From contig CM060733.1 in assembly GCA_030704615.1 (NCBI GenBank), positions 53,072,001 through 53,136,000 of the forward strand: a DNA stretch of 64,000 nucleotides, written 5' to 3'. The notes beneath the pieces were generated by a model. The model worked only from the letters and a program-made list of their open reading frames with translations. It searched no databases and was not told where the DNA came from. How positions within the stretch are numbered: position 1 is the first letter of the stretch; each line of letters begins with the position of its first letter. Shown one piece after another: positions 11,509-22,859 of this stretch. The DNA is from Takakia lepidozioides. Lineage: Eukaryota > Streptophyta > Takakiopsida > Takakiales > Takakiaceae. Both the position numbers and the translations under genes were made by a program.

Positions 11509-12669
11509 CTATGGATTGTGCAACCCGCGTGGGCTGTGTTGGGCTATGACAGGCTGTGTCAAATTGTGACGAGCTGTGATAGGTTGTGTGATGCTGTGAT
11601 GGGCTGTGATAGGTATGTCATACTGTGGTGGCCTGTGATGACTGTGTGAACACCCGTGTTTCCCGCTCAAGCCATACACATTCGGCTTTACAACAAGTGC
11701 TTCATGCTCCATTGGTATTACCAATGTAATCTGTGTCTGCTTCTGTGTTTCAAAATGCAAATCATGCTGCAATGGTTTATCATAGATACCACTGTATCTT
11801 TTCAACTTATTGGCATTCACTCTTCCAAGCATCTCTTTGTTAATGGTTTGTAACATGGCAGTGTTGTTATCATACATCTTCTGTATGACATAAGGTCCTT
11901 TCCATGGTGACTTAAGCTTAGAAGCTTTAATCTTTCTCTTCTTCTGCAACCACAGAACCAAATCACCCGTCTTAAAAGTTTTCAATTTACCTTCATCAAA
12001 TTGATCCTTCCTCTTCATCTGAATTATGGTCATGTTATCTGCTGCATCAGCACGTACTTCTTCCACGTGATATAATTCATGTTTCCTGACTTTAATTGAA
12101 TCATCCAATTCCATTCTCCTTCCCCATTCAATTCTCATGGTAGGTAACAAGAATTCCACTGGAAGTAAAGCTTCCATACCATAAACTAATTGGAATGGTG
12201 TATACTTAGTGGTGATTTTATATGAAGTCATGTATGACCACAAAGCTGTCAGCAGCTTTGTATCCCAATCTGTTCTGTTTGTATTGACTATTTTAGCTAA
12301 AATAGTGCATAGTATTTTGTTGGTGGCCTCTGCCTGCCCATTGCCTTGTGGGTAATAGGTTGTACTCTTCTTGTGCACAATCATGAACTCTTTAGTCAAT
12401 AGTTCTAAGCTCTCATTAATGAAGTGACTTCCCTGGTCACTGATAAATTCCAGGGGACAACCAAATCTTGTAAGTATGTTCTCATACAGAAACCTTGCTG
12501 TAGACTTAGCTGTGTTGTCCCTCGGAGCTTTAGCTTCCACCCACTTTGTAGTATAATCAGTAGCTGTGATTATATACTTGTTCTGTGTATTTCTGGCTGG
12601 TGGGTTTATTGGTCCAACAAAGTCTAGTCCCCATTTCTGAAATGGTTCAATAGGCATCGTAGGATGCAA
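11509..12669 (-). CDS. Family A integrase (pol fragment)
   Basis: The 386-residue frame holds the integrase catalytic core with the D,D-35-E residues in WGLDFVGPI, EFISDQGSHF and GNGQAEATNK. A GPY-like C-terminal region follows (SPWKGPYVIQKMY). The last 60 or so residues are translated CACAGC-type repeats and are unlikely to be functional. The H2C2 zinc-binding N-terminus of integrase is in the upstream frame (12761 onward), with a break between 12670 and 12760. Confidence 0.85.
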   Translation of the reverse strand: MHPTMPIEPFQKWGLDFVGPINPPARNTQNKYIITATDYTTKWVEAKAPRDNTAKSTARFLYENILTRFGCPLEFISDQGSHFINESLELLTKEFMIVHKKSTTYYPQGNGQAEATNKILCTILAKIVNTNRTDWDTKLLTALWSYMTSYKITTKYTPFQLVYGMEALLPVEFLLPTMRIEWGRRMELDDSIKVRKHELYHVEEVRADAADNMTIIQMKRKDQFDEGKLKTFKTGDLVLWLQKKRKIKASKLKSPWKGPYVIQKMYDNNTAMLQTINKEMLGRVNANKLKRYSGIYDKPLQHDLHFETQKQTQITLVIPMEHEALVVKPNVYGLSGKHGCSHSHHRPPQYDIPITAHHSITQPITARHNLTQPVIAQHSPRGLHNP

Positions 12670-12760
12670 AAGCCATTTTTCCAGATCTTTGCAAAGGTCC
12701 TAGCCTCTGACACTCATCACAACTCTTGCAATACTTGTGCACATCTTTGAACAGAGTAGG

Positions 12761-13408
12761 TCACCAGTAACCTGCAAGTAGTATTTTTCTGCTAGTAGTC
12801 TCATCTCCAAAATGACCTCCAGCTACTCCTTTATGAACTTCTCCCAAAACTTTATTTACTTCATGGTGATACAAGCATCGTTTAAGAACTCCATCAGGTC
12901 CTAGCTTATACAATTTGCCACCTATCATAGTGTAGGGTAAAGCCTTGATAGCTATTCTCTTCCTCTGTTCCTTCCCATAACTGGGTGGGCACTGACCATG
13001 AGTAAGGTAGTATCTGATTGGCCACTGCCAATCTAACCAATCATCTGCACTTCCTTGCACCTCCACTGCAAATAGACTCGCATCAGGTAGTTGGTCGTCT
13101 ACTCCCGTGGCGGGCTCTCCTATTGATAGGCGTGACAAGTGATCTGCCACAAGATACAAACGGCCAGGCTTGTAAACAACTTCGAATTCAAACTTGTGCA
13201 AGATTATTAACCATCTTGCTATCATGCCACTTATCAAAGGCTTGTTCACCAAATAAATCAAAGCCTGATGATCCACATAAAACATAAACTTCCTTCCCAA
13301 TAGGTAATGCCTGAATTTCTTGACTGCATAAATCATTGCCAATGCTTCTCTTTCAGTGGTGCTATAGTTCATTTCAGCACTGTTCAATAACGTGCTAGCA
13401 TAGTACAC
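12761..13408 (-). CDS. Family A RNase H and integrase zinc-binding region
   Basis: The frame begins within RNase H: YYASTLLNSAEMNYSTTERE, then FMFYVDHQALIYL with the metal-binding Asp, and ADHLSRL near the end of the domain. It closes with the H2C2 zinc-binding start of integrase (HHEVNKVLGEVHKGVAGGHFG). A break at about 13409-13499 separates it from RT. This is a piece of an ancestral single pol frame. Confidence 0.8.
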   Translation of the reverse strand: MYYASTLLNSAEMNYSTTEREALAMIYAVKKFRHYLLGRKFMFYVDHQALIYLVNKPLISGMIARWLIILHKFEFEVVYKPGRLYLVADHLSRLSIGEPATGVDDQLPDASLFAVEVQGSADDWLDWQWPIRYYLTHGQCPPSYGKEQRKRIAIKALPYTMIGGKLYKLGPDGVLKRCLYHHEVNKVLGEVHKGVAGGHFGDETTSRKILLAGYW

Positions 13409-13499
13409 AGGTGAATCTATGTTTCCCGTGATATTTTTGGGCTAACACAGCTCCCAATGCTTCTCCTGAGGCATCACAATATACATGAAATATTATATG

Positions 13500-14351
13500 C
13501 TAGTGTGGGTTAATCAGCACAGGTGTAGTTGTTACTGACAATGTAAGTTCCTCAAAAGCCTGTTGACATTCAGCTGTCCATGTAAACACTGCATCCTTCT
13601 TCAGAAGCTTGCTCAATGGTGCTACCATCTGTGTATACCGTTTGACAAACCTTCTATAATAAGTAGTTTGTCCAAGGATCCTCCTTAGACCCTTAATGTT
13701 ACTTGGTGGTGGTGAGGCTTTAATGGCCTCTGTCTTTCTGGGATCCACAAGCAGTCCCCTCTTACACACACAGTGTCCCAAAAGTACCCCTGAATTCATA
13801 CAGAAAATACACTTTTCTGGATTCAACCCAAGACCTCTCATCCTGCATCTGGCCAAACATAATTTCAACTTCTGCAGGTGCTCATTCTTAGAGTTATACA
13901 CACTGAAGTCATCTAAGAACACCTGCATGAAATCATCCAGATAATTAAGGAAGGATTCACTTATCACTCTCTGAAAAGTTGCTGGTGCATTACAAAGTCC
14001 AAAGGGCATGACTTTGTATGCATATGCACCCCAATTTGTGATAAAAGTTGTCTTTCCCTGGTCTTCTTCTGCCACTTGTACTTGGTTATATCCACTGAAG
14101 CCATCCATGAATGAGTACATTTCATAGCCTGCCACAGTGTCCAGTACCGCTTCTGTGGATGACAAAGGAAATGGATCTTTCTTTGTACAAGCATTCAACT
14201 TCTTATAGTTCACACAAACTCTCAGTTTACCATTCTTCTTGGGAACTATCACAATGGGTGACAACCAAGTTGTATACTCTATTGGGTATATGAACTTAGC
14301 CTCAGCCAACTTCTTGATCTCCCCAACCTTTTGTGCATAGTTGGGACTCAT
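13500..14351 (-). CDS. Family A reverse transcriptase
   Basis: The 283-residue frame carries the RT blocks: WLSPIVIVPKKNGKLRVCV, FMDGFSGYNQ, PFGLCNAPATFQR, the active site VFLDDFSVY and the thumb region LGQTTYYRRFVKRY. The first residues of RT lie upstream in another frame. The catalytic aspartates are present, but the surrounding pol is broken. Confidence 0.88.
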   Translation of the reverse strand: MSPNYAQKVGEIKKLAEAKFIYPIEYTTWLSPIVIVPKKNGKLRVCVNYKKLNACTKKDPFPLSSTEAVLDTVAGYEMYSFMDGFSGYNQVQVAEEDQGKTTFITNWGAYAYKVMPFGLCNAPATFQRVISESFLNYLDDFMQVFLDDFSVYNSKNEHLQKLKLCLARCRMRGLGLNPEKCIFCMNSGVLLGHCVCKRGLLVDPRKTEAIKASPPPSNIKGLRRILGQTTYYRRFVKRYTQMVAPLSKLLKKDAVFTWTAECQQAFEELTLSVTTTPVLINPH

Positions 14352-14500
14352 CCTGTACCTTGCCTGTTTATTGGCACTGACCCTGGTTCCAGTTCAATCT
14401 TATGCTAACAAATCTCAGGTGGTATCCCTTTCAAATCTTTATAGCTGCAAACAAATACATCTTTGTATTTGATAAACACGCTCTTAGCTTCCTCAGAGAA

Positions 14501-15772
14501 TTATGGCTCCAAGTCAGCCCCTATTTTCACCATTCTTGGTTCCTCCTCAGTTCCCACATTCACGTCTCTCACCTGCTCTTCAGCTATCATTGTCCATCCA
14601 GCCACTACTTCATCCTTTAAACTCACAGTGGCTGGTTCTTCTAGGATTTCCATTTCTCTCTCTCTTTCCTCATAGAAATGTGGTGGGTAACTACTTGTTT
14701 CCCCCTCAATTGGTGTTGTTGTTACTGTACCACAGCAGATACCTTTAAAACAACTCAGGCCTCCCAGTTGCATTTTTGCAACCTGCTCCCACTTTGGGTG
14801 CGCAGCAAACAGGGTAGCTTCATGCTCCTCATCGAGTCATCCCCTCTAGTCATACTCTCTGATTCCACGAGGTCTTCTGGTAGCAGGTAGCCTACTAGAT
14901 TTCTTAGTGGTGACTTGTATCTTGTGCTTCCCATCATGCAGAGTAAGTAATTGGGAATTCCAGTCATGGAATACCCTGGCTTGTTTCAGCCATGGTCGCC
15001 CCAGCAATAAGGAGTAAGCTTCCATAACATCATCCATTTTCAACACAGTCACTGTGATCTTTAAGATCATCCTCTGGATCTGTATCTTAACTCCTCTTAT
15101 CAAGCCTAATGGCTGTACACTCCTTTGATCTGCCATTGTTACTCTAAATGGAGCTAGTTTCATACTACTCAGACCAAGCTTCTGCCTTAGTTGGTCTGTC
15201 ATGATATTTACTCCTGAGCCTCCATCTATCAGTACATCAGTCAGGTTTGTGCTTCCAAATCTCAATTGGATTACTGGCATAGAATCATCAAAGTCCATGA
15301 CTGTTTCTTGCCTTTCAGGCTTCACATTATAGCTTGTCACCTTGTTGTTCAGGTCTGTGTTCCCTGTCACATGGGCAATCCGATTGATTGCTTGATACAG
15401 CCTGTGTCTACAATAAGGTGCCATAGCCAATAGCTGTCCAATGGTAATCTCCGCTTTGGACTGGCATATTACTTTAGCCAAAGTCCCTTCATTACTCTGC
15501 ATTTCTGCAGCTTCTTTCTTCCCTTCATCCTCACTCACTTCTTCTTCTCTTTCAGAATCAGAGGAATCTGCCATAGGAATATCAGTACTCTTCTGCATTT
15601 CCCTTATGGTATCTGCCACTTCCTTGTGCAGTTCCTTCTCATCTCTCCAAGCCTCATCATCTTCAGGCACATCACTGCCATCCTCATGATCATCTTCTTC
15701 CTCATCCACTGGAGGTATTAGCTTAGCTTTGCTTCTGTTACTATCGTTGTACTCACTTCTGGTACAAAACAT
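14501..15772 (-). CDS. Family A protease region
   Basis: Two minus-strand frames (15772-14846 and 14773-14501) cover an acidic linker and a retroviral-type aspartic protease. The catalytic motif is LIDGGSGVNIM, followed by the partner-strand region LLLGRPWLKQARV. The break near 14800 is a frameshift relative to the intact frame of copy 2 (17555-18424). Confidence 0.8.
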
Positions 15773-16480
15773 GGCCTAACCATGTGAGCCGCCACCACGG
15801 GGCCCTCATTCATAGGAGCTCTCATCTCATTCTGGTGTCTGATCCAGAATGGACAGGCCGCCTTGCGATGTCCCGCCTGATTACAATAGTAACACAGTTC
15901 TTCACCATTGGGTCCTCGCCCTTGGTCTACTCTGAAATTATTTCTATAATCCTGATTCCCTGACTGGTAATTCCCTCTTGGGTTACCCTGGTAGTTGCCT
16001 CTGAGATTGCCTTGGTAATTTCCTCTTGGATTACCTCTTCCTGCCATACCATTGTTATAACCACCAGGCCTTCCATAGTGGTCTTGGTCATTGTTTCTTC
16101 TTGGATGGGGCTGCACTTGATGCACCCTCACTAGCCTAGGTTCTCTTGCAGCTGTCCTTCTATTGTAGTAACAATTCTCAGTAGAATGGTTATCCATTTT
16201 ACAGATAGTACAGTGTTTCTCCTTCATGTGGCATTCAGCTGTGGTATGGCCTTCGTTTTGGCATTTTGCACACCAAACACCCTTCCTCCAATGTGTTGCA
16301 GCCTCTATGGCATACTTCTACAAAACTTCTACTTTTTTTTTTTCTTACTCTTCCTTTTGAGCTCTTGCTCTTCTTCCTCATTTGACTCATCTTCAGAGTC
16401 CTCATCATCCATTTTCTCTCTTCTGAGCATCCCCAATTGCTCAATTCTGTTGGCTGTTTCAAATGCCTCTTCCACTGCAT
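15718..16480 (-). CDS. Family A gag C-terminus with zinc knuckles
   Basis: The frame 16227-15718 has one CCHC-like motif near its start (CTICKMDNHSTENC) and a second further on (CYYCNQAGHRKAAC), separated by an Arg/Gly/Asn-rich segment with NPRGNYQG repeats. A further piece with a knuckle lies in 16480-16235 in another frame. Zinc knuckles package element RNA in gag. Confidence 0.8.
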
Positions 16481-16837
16481 CTTGTAAGTATGTTCAAACC
16501 GCGAGGCTTGTAATCAACTTCGAATTCAAACTCGTGCAAGATTATTAACCATCTTGCTATCCTGCCACTTATCAAAGGCTTGTTCACCAAATAAATCAAA
16601 GCCTGATGATCCACATAAAACATAAACTTCCTTCCCAATAGGTAATGCCTGAATTTCTTGACTGCATAAATCATTGCCAATGCTTCTCTTTCAGTGGTGC
16701 TATAGTTCATTTCAGCACTGTTCAATAACGTGCTAGCATAGTACACAGGTGAATCTATGTTTCCTGTGATATTTTTGGGCTAACACAGCTCCCAATGCTT
16801 TTCCTGAGGCATCACAGTGTACATGAAATACTATATG

Positions 16838-17533
16838 CTAGTGTGGGTTAATCAGCACAGGTGTAGTTTTTACTGACAATGTAAGTTCATCAAAAGCCTG
16901 TTGACATTCAGCTGTCCATGTAAACACTGCATCCTTCTTCAGAAGCTTGCTCAATGGTGCTACCATCTGTGCATACCATTTGACAAACCTTCTATAATAA
17001 GTAGTTTGTCCAAGGATCCTCCTTAGACCCTTAACGTTACTTGGTGGTGGTGAGGCTTTAATAGCCTCTGTCTTTCTAGGATCCACAAGCAGTCTCTTCT
17101 TACACACAATGTGTCCCAGTAGTACCCCTGAGTTCACACAGAAAGTACACTTTTCCGGATTTAGTCCAAGACCTCTCATCCTACATCTGGCCAAACATAA
17201 TTTCAACTTCTGCAAGTGCTCATTCTTAGAGCTGTACACACTGAAGTCATCTGAGAAACCCACACAAACTCTCAGTTTACCATTCTTCTTGGGAACTATC
17301 ACAATGGGTGACAACCAAGTTGTAAACTCTATCGGGTATATGAACTTAGCCTCAGCCAGCTTCTTGATCTCTTCCTCAACCTTTTGTGCATAGTTAAGAT
17401 TCATCCTGTACCTAGTCTGTTTGATTGGTACCGACCTTGGTTCCAGTTCAATCTTATGCTGACAAATCTCAGGTGGTATCCCTTTCAAATCTTTATAGCT
17501 GCAAACAAATACATCTTTGTATTTGATAAACAT
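16838..17533 (-). pseudogene. Family A reverse transcriptase with internal deletion
   Basis: The frame keeps the N-terminal RT block (KKNGKLRVCV) but jumps directly to SDDFSVYSSKNEHLQ. About 110 residues present in copy 1, including PFGLCNAPATFQR and the first part of the active site, are missing. The junction is near 17257. The frame stays open, so the deletion was in frame, but the enzyme cannot work. Confidence 0.8.
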
Positions 17534-17554
17534 GCTCTTAGCTTCCTCAAAGAA

Positions 17555-18424
17555 TTATGGCTCCAAGTCAGCCCCTATTTTCACCATTCTTGGTTCCTCC
17601 TCAGTTCCCACATTCACGTCTCTCACCTGCTCTTCAGCTATCATTGTCCATCCAGCCACTACTTCATCCTTTAAACTCACAGTGGCTGGTTCTTCTAGGA
17701 TTTCCATTTCTCTCTCTCTTTCCTCATAGAAATGTGGTGGGTAACTACTTGTTTCCCCCTCAAATGGTATTGCTGTTACTGCACCACAACAGATACTTTT
17801 AAAACAACTCAGGCCTCCCAGTTGCATTTTTGCAACCTGCTCCCACTCTGGGTGCGCAGCAAATATGGTAGCTTCCTGCTGCTCATCCAGTCCTCCCCTC
17901 CAGTCATACTCTCTGACTCCACGAGGTCTTCTGGTAGAAGGTAGCCTACTAGATTTCTTAGTGGTGACCTGTATCTTGTGCTTCCCATCATGCAGAGTAA
18001 GTAACTGGGAATTCCAGTCATGGAATACCCTGGCCTGTTTCAGCCATGGTCGACCTAGCAATAAAGAGTAAGCTTCCATAACATCATCCATTTTCAACAC
18101 AGTCACTGTGATCTTTAAGATCATCCTCTGGATCTGTATCTTAACTCCTCTTATCAAGCCTAATGGCTGTACACTCCTTTGATCTGCCATTGTTACTCTA
18201 AATGGAGCTGGTTTCAAACTACTCAGACCAAGCTTCTGCCTTAGTTGGTCTGTCATGATATTTACTCCTGAACCTCCATCTATCAGTCCATCAGTCAGGT
18301 TTGTGCTTCCAAATCTCAATTGGATTATTGGCATAGAATCATCAAAGTCCATGACTGTTTCTTGCCCTTCAGGCTTCACATTATAGCTTGTCACCTTGCT
18401 GTTCAGGTCTGTGTTCCCTGTCAC
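17555..18424 (-). CDS. Family A protease, copy 2
   Basis: One open frame of 289 residues covers the aspartic protease (LIDGGSGVNIM) and a downstream spacer (LDEQQEATIFAAHPEWEQ onward) leading to RT. It is more intact than copy 1, where the same stretch has a frameshift. A further upstream acidic linker is at 18702-18421 in another frame. Confidence 0.8.
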   Translation of the reverse strand: MTGNTDLNSKVTSYNVKPEGQETVMDFDDSMPIIQLRFGSTNLTDGLIDGGSGVNIMTDQLRQKLGLSSLKPAPFRVTMADQRSVQPLGLIRGVKIQIQRMILKITVTVLKMDDVMEAYSLLLGRPWLKQARVFHDWNSQLLTLHDGKHKIQVTTKKSSRLPSTRRPRGVREYDWRGGLDEQQEATIFAAHPEWEQVAKMQLGGLSCFKSICCGAVTAIPFEGETSSYPPHFYEEREREMEILEEPATVSLKDEVVAGWTMIAEEQVRDVNVGTEEEPRMVKIGADLEP

Positions 18425-18992
18425 ACTTTAGCCAAAGTCCTTTCATTACTCTGCATTTCTGCAGCTTCTTTCTTCCCTTCATCCTCACTCACTTCTTCTT
18501 CTCTTTCAAAATCAGAGGAATCTGCCATAGGAATATCAGTACTCTTCTGCATTTCCCTTATGGTATCTGCCACTTCCTTGTGCAGTTCCTTCTTATCTCT
18601 CCAAGCCTCATCATCTTCAGGCACATCACTGCCATCTTCATTATCATCACCTTCCTCATCTACTGGAGGTATTAATTTGGCTTTGCTTCTGGTTACTATC
18701 ATTGTACTTACTTGTGGTACAACACATGGCCCATGTGAGCTGCCACCACTGGCCCTTCATTCATAGGAGCTCTCATCTCATTCTGGTGTCTGATCTAGAA
18801 TGGACAGGCTGCCTTGCAATGTCCTGCCTGATTACAATAGTAACACAGTTCTTCCCCATTAGGTCCTCGCCCTTGGTCTGTTCTGGGATTGTTTCTGTAA
18901 TCCTGATTCCCTGGCTGGTAATTCCCCCTTGGATTACCCTGATAGTTGCCTCTGGAATTTCCTTGGTAATTTCCTCTTGGATTACCTCTCTG

Positions 18993-19500
18993 TCATGGTT
19001 TTAGTCATGGTTATCTAGAATTACCTACTTCTAGTTAACTAGGACATTTTAGATATTTATATTTATATTTTGTGTGTTGGGACTTCATTTGGTCTCACAT
19101 GCCAAGTGAGGTGTCGAGCCTCACTTGAGACATGGAGACATGTTTTCCCCTTGTGAGTGTTGAGGAGGCTCATCTTCTTGTAGTTGAGCCTCCATGAGCT
19201 TCTCTCACCTCCATAGCTCTAGGTATTGAGAGGGAGTGTGTTGAGGGCTTTGTAGGGTGGATTCCTTTAGCAAAGGTGCCCTTGGCTTGACTTAGTTTAT
19301 GTGATAGAGTGGATTTCACTTGGAAGGACTAGGGCTTGTTCTTCATGTGATTGCTTCATGCTTTGAGAGCTTTCATTGTATTCTACTTCTCTCATTTCTC
19401 ATCTCTTATCACTACAAGAAGATCACCTTATGCTTGTGAGTGCGGAGTGTAAGGATTAGTTTTGCACTTGTATTTTAAAGAGGTTGAGAGCTAGGAGAAT
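18993..19500 (+). repeat. 5' LTR-like region of family D
   Basis: Starts TGTCATGGTTTTAGTCATGG exactly where the family-A copy stops. From 19140 the order of blocks (gaggctcat...ttgagcct, ggtggattcc, cttggcttgactta, then cttatcac...tgtgagtgc and ttagt...gcacttg) parallels 58430-58720. The 3' border of the LTR is not determined because the element has lost its other LTR. Confidence 0.55.
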
Positions 19501-20254
19501 TTAGCTCTTGTATCACAAGGCTTGCAAGGGGTTGCAAGGAAAGGTGCTCGAGTATTGCATGCACCAAGGAGTTGGAGAGCTTGAGAAGAAAGCTCTTGAG
19601 TCACAAGATTTTGCAAGGATTGTAAGGAGGAAGTCTGTGTGTGTGGAAAGCATGGATTCTAGGGTTTGAGAATCCTTTGTATGCATTATGGAGTCGATGG
19701 TGTGCGCCATGGCTTGTGGAGAGTGACTAAAGGCTTGTTAGTGCTCATTTCACTATCAAGCTAGGGTTAAGTAAGTTCAAAGTGTGGATGTGTGGAAGAG
19801 AAGCCAAGGAGCTATATATGCTTGGGCTTGAAGACAACAAGGGCAAGCACTTGGAGAGCACTAAGAAGCTCAAGAGGTTTTGAAAGGGAGCATGTGAAGA
19901 AATCTTCCAATCATGTGGTGTGGAGCCAAGCTTAGGGTGCCATTGGAAGGGCTTGGAGAACATGTGGTGGGAAATCCTTGAAGGGAAATCATCATTCAAT
20001 GTATGCATAGCTTCATCCTAACTATGTAATGTGACAAGAGGGGGAGGCAATACTTGGCTATTCATGCTCTTGGTAGTGCGAGCTTTGTGGTGGATAGTTG
20101 ACCAAGCAAGTGGTGCATGTGTGGAGCATGCTCGCTTGAGTTTGTAAGTTCAAGTTTGAGAAGATGAGCTCTTGAACTAGCAAGAGGTGAAGGCCTTTGA
20201 GATCCATTTGTGTGTGAAGTGGAGAGGTGTTGATTCATGTTATGACATTGTCCA

Positions 20255-20400
20255 CCAAAGCTCCTCGAAGGGTCCCTTCAAGGACCCCAAAGATCCTCCA
20301 AACACTCCTCCAAGGACCCCAAAATCCTCCAAATACTCCTCCAAGGGCCCTCAAATATCTTCCAAACAATCCTCCAAAGGCCCTTAAATTTCACTAAGTC
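20255..20400 (+). repeat. Short C-rich tandem repeat
   Basis: A unit containing CTCCTCCAAGGACCCCAAA with ATCCTCCAAA spacers recurs about four times with decay, within the family-D leader. It is not coding in any recognisable way. Confidence 0.6.
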
Positions 20401-20413
20401 CTTTCACTGTTGA

Positions 20414-20712
20414 TACCTTAACAGAGGTATAGTCTGAGGTTGCTAGGGTCCCTTATGTTGATGTACCTTTACAGAGGTATAGTCTGAAAATGAGGGTTCT
20501 GTTTGGTATACTAACAGAGGTATAGTCTGAGCTGATTAGGGTTCACATATGGTGATACCTCAATAGAGGTATAGTAAAATGGACAAGCTCCTGTTTGGTA
20601 TACTAACAGAGTATAGTCTCACATTAGGTTTCACATATGTGATACCTCAACAGACGTATTGTCAAAGGGACAAGCTCCTGTTTGGTATACTAACAGAGGT
20701 ATAGTCTGAGCA
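20414..20712 (+). repeat. Seven-copy repeat with core ACAGAGGTATAGTCTGA
   Basis: The core appears at about 20421, 20471, 20514, 20562, 20605, 20650 and 20690, with spacers of about 26-35 bp. Alternating longer contexts (GTTTGGTATACTA and TGATACCTCA) indicate a roughly 100-bp higher-order unit. It lies in the untranslated leader of the family-D element. Confidence 0.7.
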
Positions 20713-21825
20713 TACACTACTAGGGTTTGTAATGAAGAGCTAGAATGCAAGTCCTTGACTTCTATGCTTCTACTCAAGCAAAAATATGGTCTCTAGGTGG
20801 TCATAAGAGGCATCTTCTTGCTCTCTTCCACCCCAATGTGCAACCAAGAGTGGTCCAACTCAACTTGCAAGTCATTGTCCACCAAATCAATCCCCCTTCT
20901 AGTCCTTGGGATTTGATTGCAAACTACCATATCTCCATTGCCGAGCAATCATGCATTTGTCTCCTCATCACTTGACAATTGCTCCAAATCAACACAAATT
21001 ATCTCAATGTGTAGGAGCAATGCTTGTCACTTACAATAATGCTCCCAAGCAATCCGCCTTGGATCCCACTCTCACGCCATATGCCTCATTTGGGGTCTTG
21101 CACCAATCCATCATCCATGTGCTCCCCGTGGTCATTTGAATGCATGTTTCATGACCTCTTGGCCTATGTGTTGCTCGAAGAGCTCTTGAAGGATTGATTG
21201 AGGGATATTGAAGGATACTTGCCACGGCCATACAAGCGAGTGGATAGAGACATGAGGGAGAGTGGTGGGATGAGAGCATTCTGGGGTTAGGAATTGCTTT
21301 AGTTTCTCTTCTCCATAGTCTTTCACCCTCTCTGTAGGCCAAAACCTTTCCGTAGGTGGAGGCGAGAGTCAGTCCGGGTCTGGGCTGGGGTGTCCTTGCA
21401 GGAGCGACACTGTGGAGTGTTTTTGGTGTGGGGGAGTTGCTGTCTTGATTTTCTTGTGTTTGGATCCCCTCCACACCTGCATGCTTGACTGTGCGCCATG
21501 TTAGCTTTGTGTGGGCGCTTGTTTTCATAGGAGGTTGGTCCGGATTTGATCACCGGCCAATCCTAGAGTATGCTGTCGGTGGTGAGGCTGGAGTGATGAC
21601 CAGCAAGACCACCAGTGTTTCTTCTAGGGTGAGGCTGGGTTGATGACCAACAGACCATAGGAGTGCTTGCGGTGGATGCAGGTGCAGGTACAGGTCTACG
21701 TTAGAAACCTATTATTCCTGCTTGAACCAGTAGCCGCAACAGGTTCTTTACCCGGTTACCTTGTAGAAAGTGGGGATTAGAGACAGGTTGACAACCGGTT
21801 TGGGTTGTGAGTTTTCATCACGGAG

Positions 21826-22716
21826 GTGCCACCAGCTGCTGAGGAGAGTGCCGGTACAAGCACCAGCGATACTAGTGGGTACACAAGACAAGGTGTGCGG
21901 TTTAGGCCACTTTCACCTTCAGTGTCTTCTGAGGAAGGTTCAGACTCGGAGTCAGGAGGATTCTCGCCAAGGGTGCAAGTCAATTCCGTGCCATTGTTGT
22001 GGGACACGATGGAGGAGATGTATGGAGCTACCAAGGGGCCACGAAGGTACTCTGGGGCGGTGGGCACCATTGAGTTGGATGATTTATCCAGAGTTTGATA
22101 GTTGGTTTAATTTGCAGCACATGCGCAATCCCACACTATTTACGCCTTTCATGGCATGGAAGGGGCGTTTCAGCACCTGAGAGGGGGCCACCTATGGATG
22201 ATTACCATGAGTTCAGGCGGGGCATGAGGTTGAGATCGAGAAGTGGAGGATGTACTAGCACCCGACTATGTCTCCATCACTAGGGGCACTAGAGCCACAG
22301 GGCATTGGCTACACCTGCCGCTGCACCGGCACTTCAGCAAGCAGCAGTGGGACTGGTGATACCATAGCTACGACGTCCACCCAAGCTACTGCTGCACCAG
22401 CCCGACCAGTGGCGGTGCCTGCCTTCAACCCCTGTTGTGGATTCTTCGAAGAGTTAAGAGGGAACTACCAGGGGTGAGGACAGAGAAGTTGCGGAGCTTG
22501 CAAAGATTCCAACGGAAGCCGACTGAGAGCTTGAGGGAGGCTTTCACTCGCATGAGGCGCTTGATAAATGTAACCCAAGGGGTTACGGAAGCTCAGGCAG
22601 TCCAATGCTTGTATGGGATATTGGACAAGACTGAGGAGAGGGGTGTGGGATGCAACTCTCCTACAAGCGGCCCAACCCACTTTAGCAAATGTGTTTTTGC
22701 TAGCAGAGGCGGATAG
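21826..22716 (+). pseudogene. Family D gag
   Basis: The reading passes through several frames. An N-terminal Ser/Glu-rich segment (21826-22098) leads into a region with FDSWFNLQHMRNPTLFTPF, shifted at about 22095. A gag core follows at 22435-22716 with LRSLQRFQRKPTESLREAF and MRRLINVTQGVTEAQAVQ, typical of retrotransposon gag capsid. At least two frameshifts are needed to join them. Confidence 0.65.
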
Positions 22717-22859
22717 AGCTCACATGGTGGAGGAACGAGACGGTCATGGTGGGATTTGCTAAGGAGACACCACGGGGTAGTGGTGCTCCTAGCCAACCAC
22801 TACCTCAACGTGCTCAAGGCAACAAGGGTGCTCAGGTGAAGCCCAGGAAGGACAGAGAG

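Larger units (their letters stand above)
11509..16480 (-). mobile_element. Ty3/gypsy family A copy 1 (Tat/Athila type), internal region
   Basis: Minus-strand domains run in the order gag zinc knuckles, protease, RT, RNase H, integrase, the Ty3/gypsy order. The RT active site reads FLDD inside VFLDDFSVY, a Tat/Athila-like variant of YxDD. The 5' part of gag is missing because the copy abuts a second partial copy at about 16485. The 3' end runs into CACAGC-type short repeats (11515-11645) of the kind seen in the family-A LTRs, but no complete 3' LTR follows. Frame breaks separate the domains, so the copy is inactive. Confidence 0.85.
16485..18990 (-). mobile_element. Ty3/gypsy family A copy 2, partial
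   Basis: A second minus-strand copy abuts copy 1: RNase H (16746-16485), RT (17533-16838), protease (18424-17555), linker (18702-18421) and gag zinc-knuckle DNA (to 18990). It is cut inside RNase H at about 16485, where copy 1 gag starts, and inside the gag NPRGNYQG region at 18990, where the plus-strand methyltransferase element begins. It is highly similar to copy 1 over long stretches. Confidence 0.8.

Noticed and set aside
19410-19425. CACTACAAGAAGA as a CACTA transposon end
   Set aside because: It lies inside an LTR-like region whose relatives read ttatcactcaagagag at this place, and no matching opposite end or subterminal repeats exist.
20414-20712. Regularly spaced direct repeats that could suggest a CRISPR array
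   Set aside because: Eukaryotic context, degenerate repeats, spacers that are themselves repeated, and no cas genes. It is a leader repeat.
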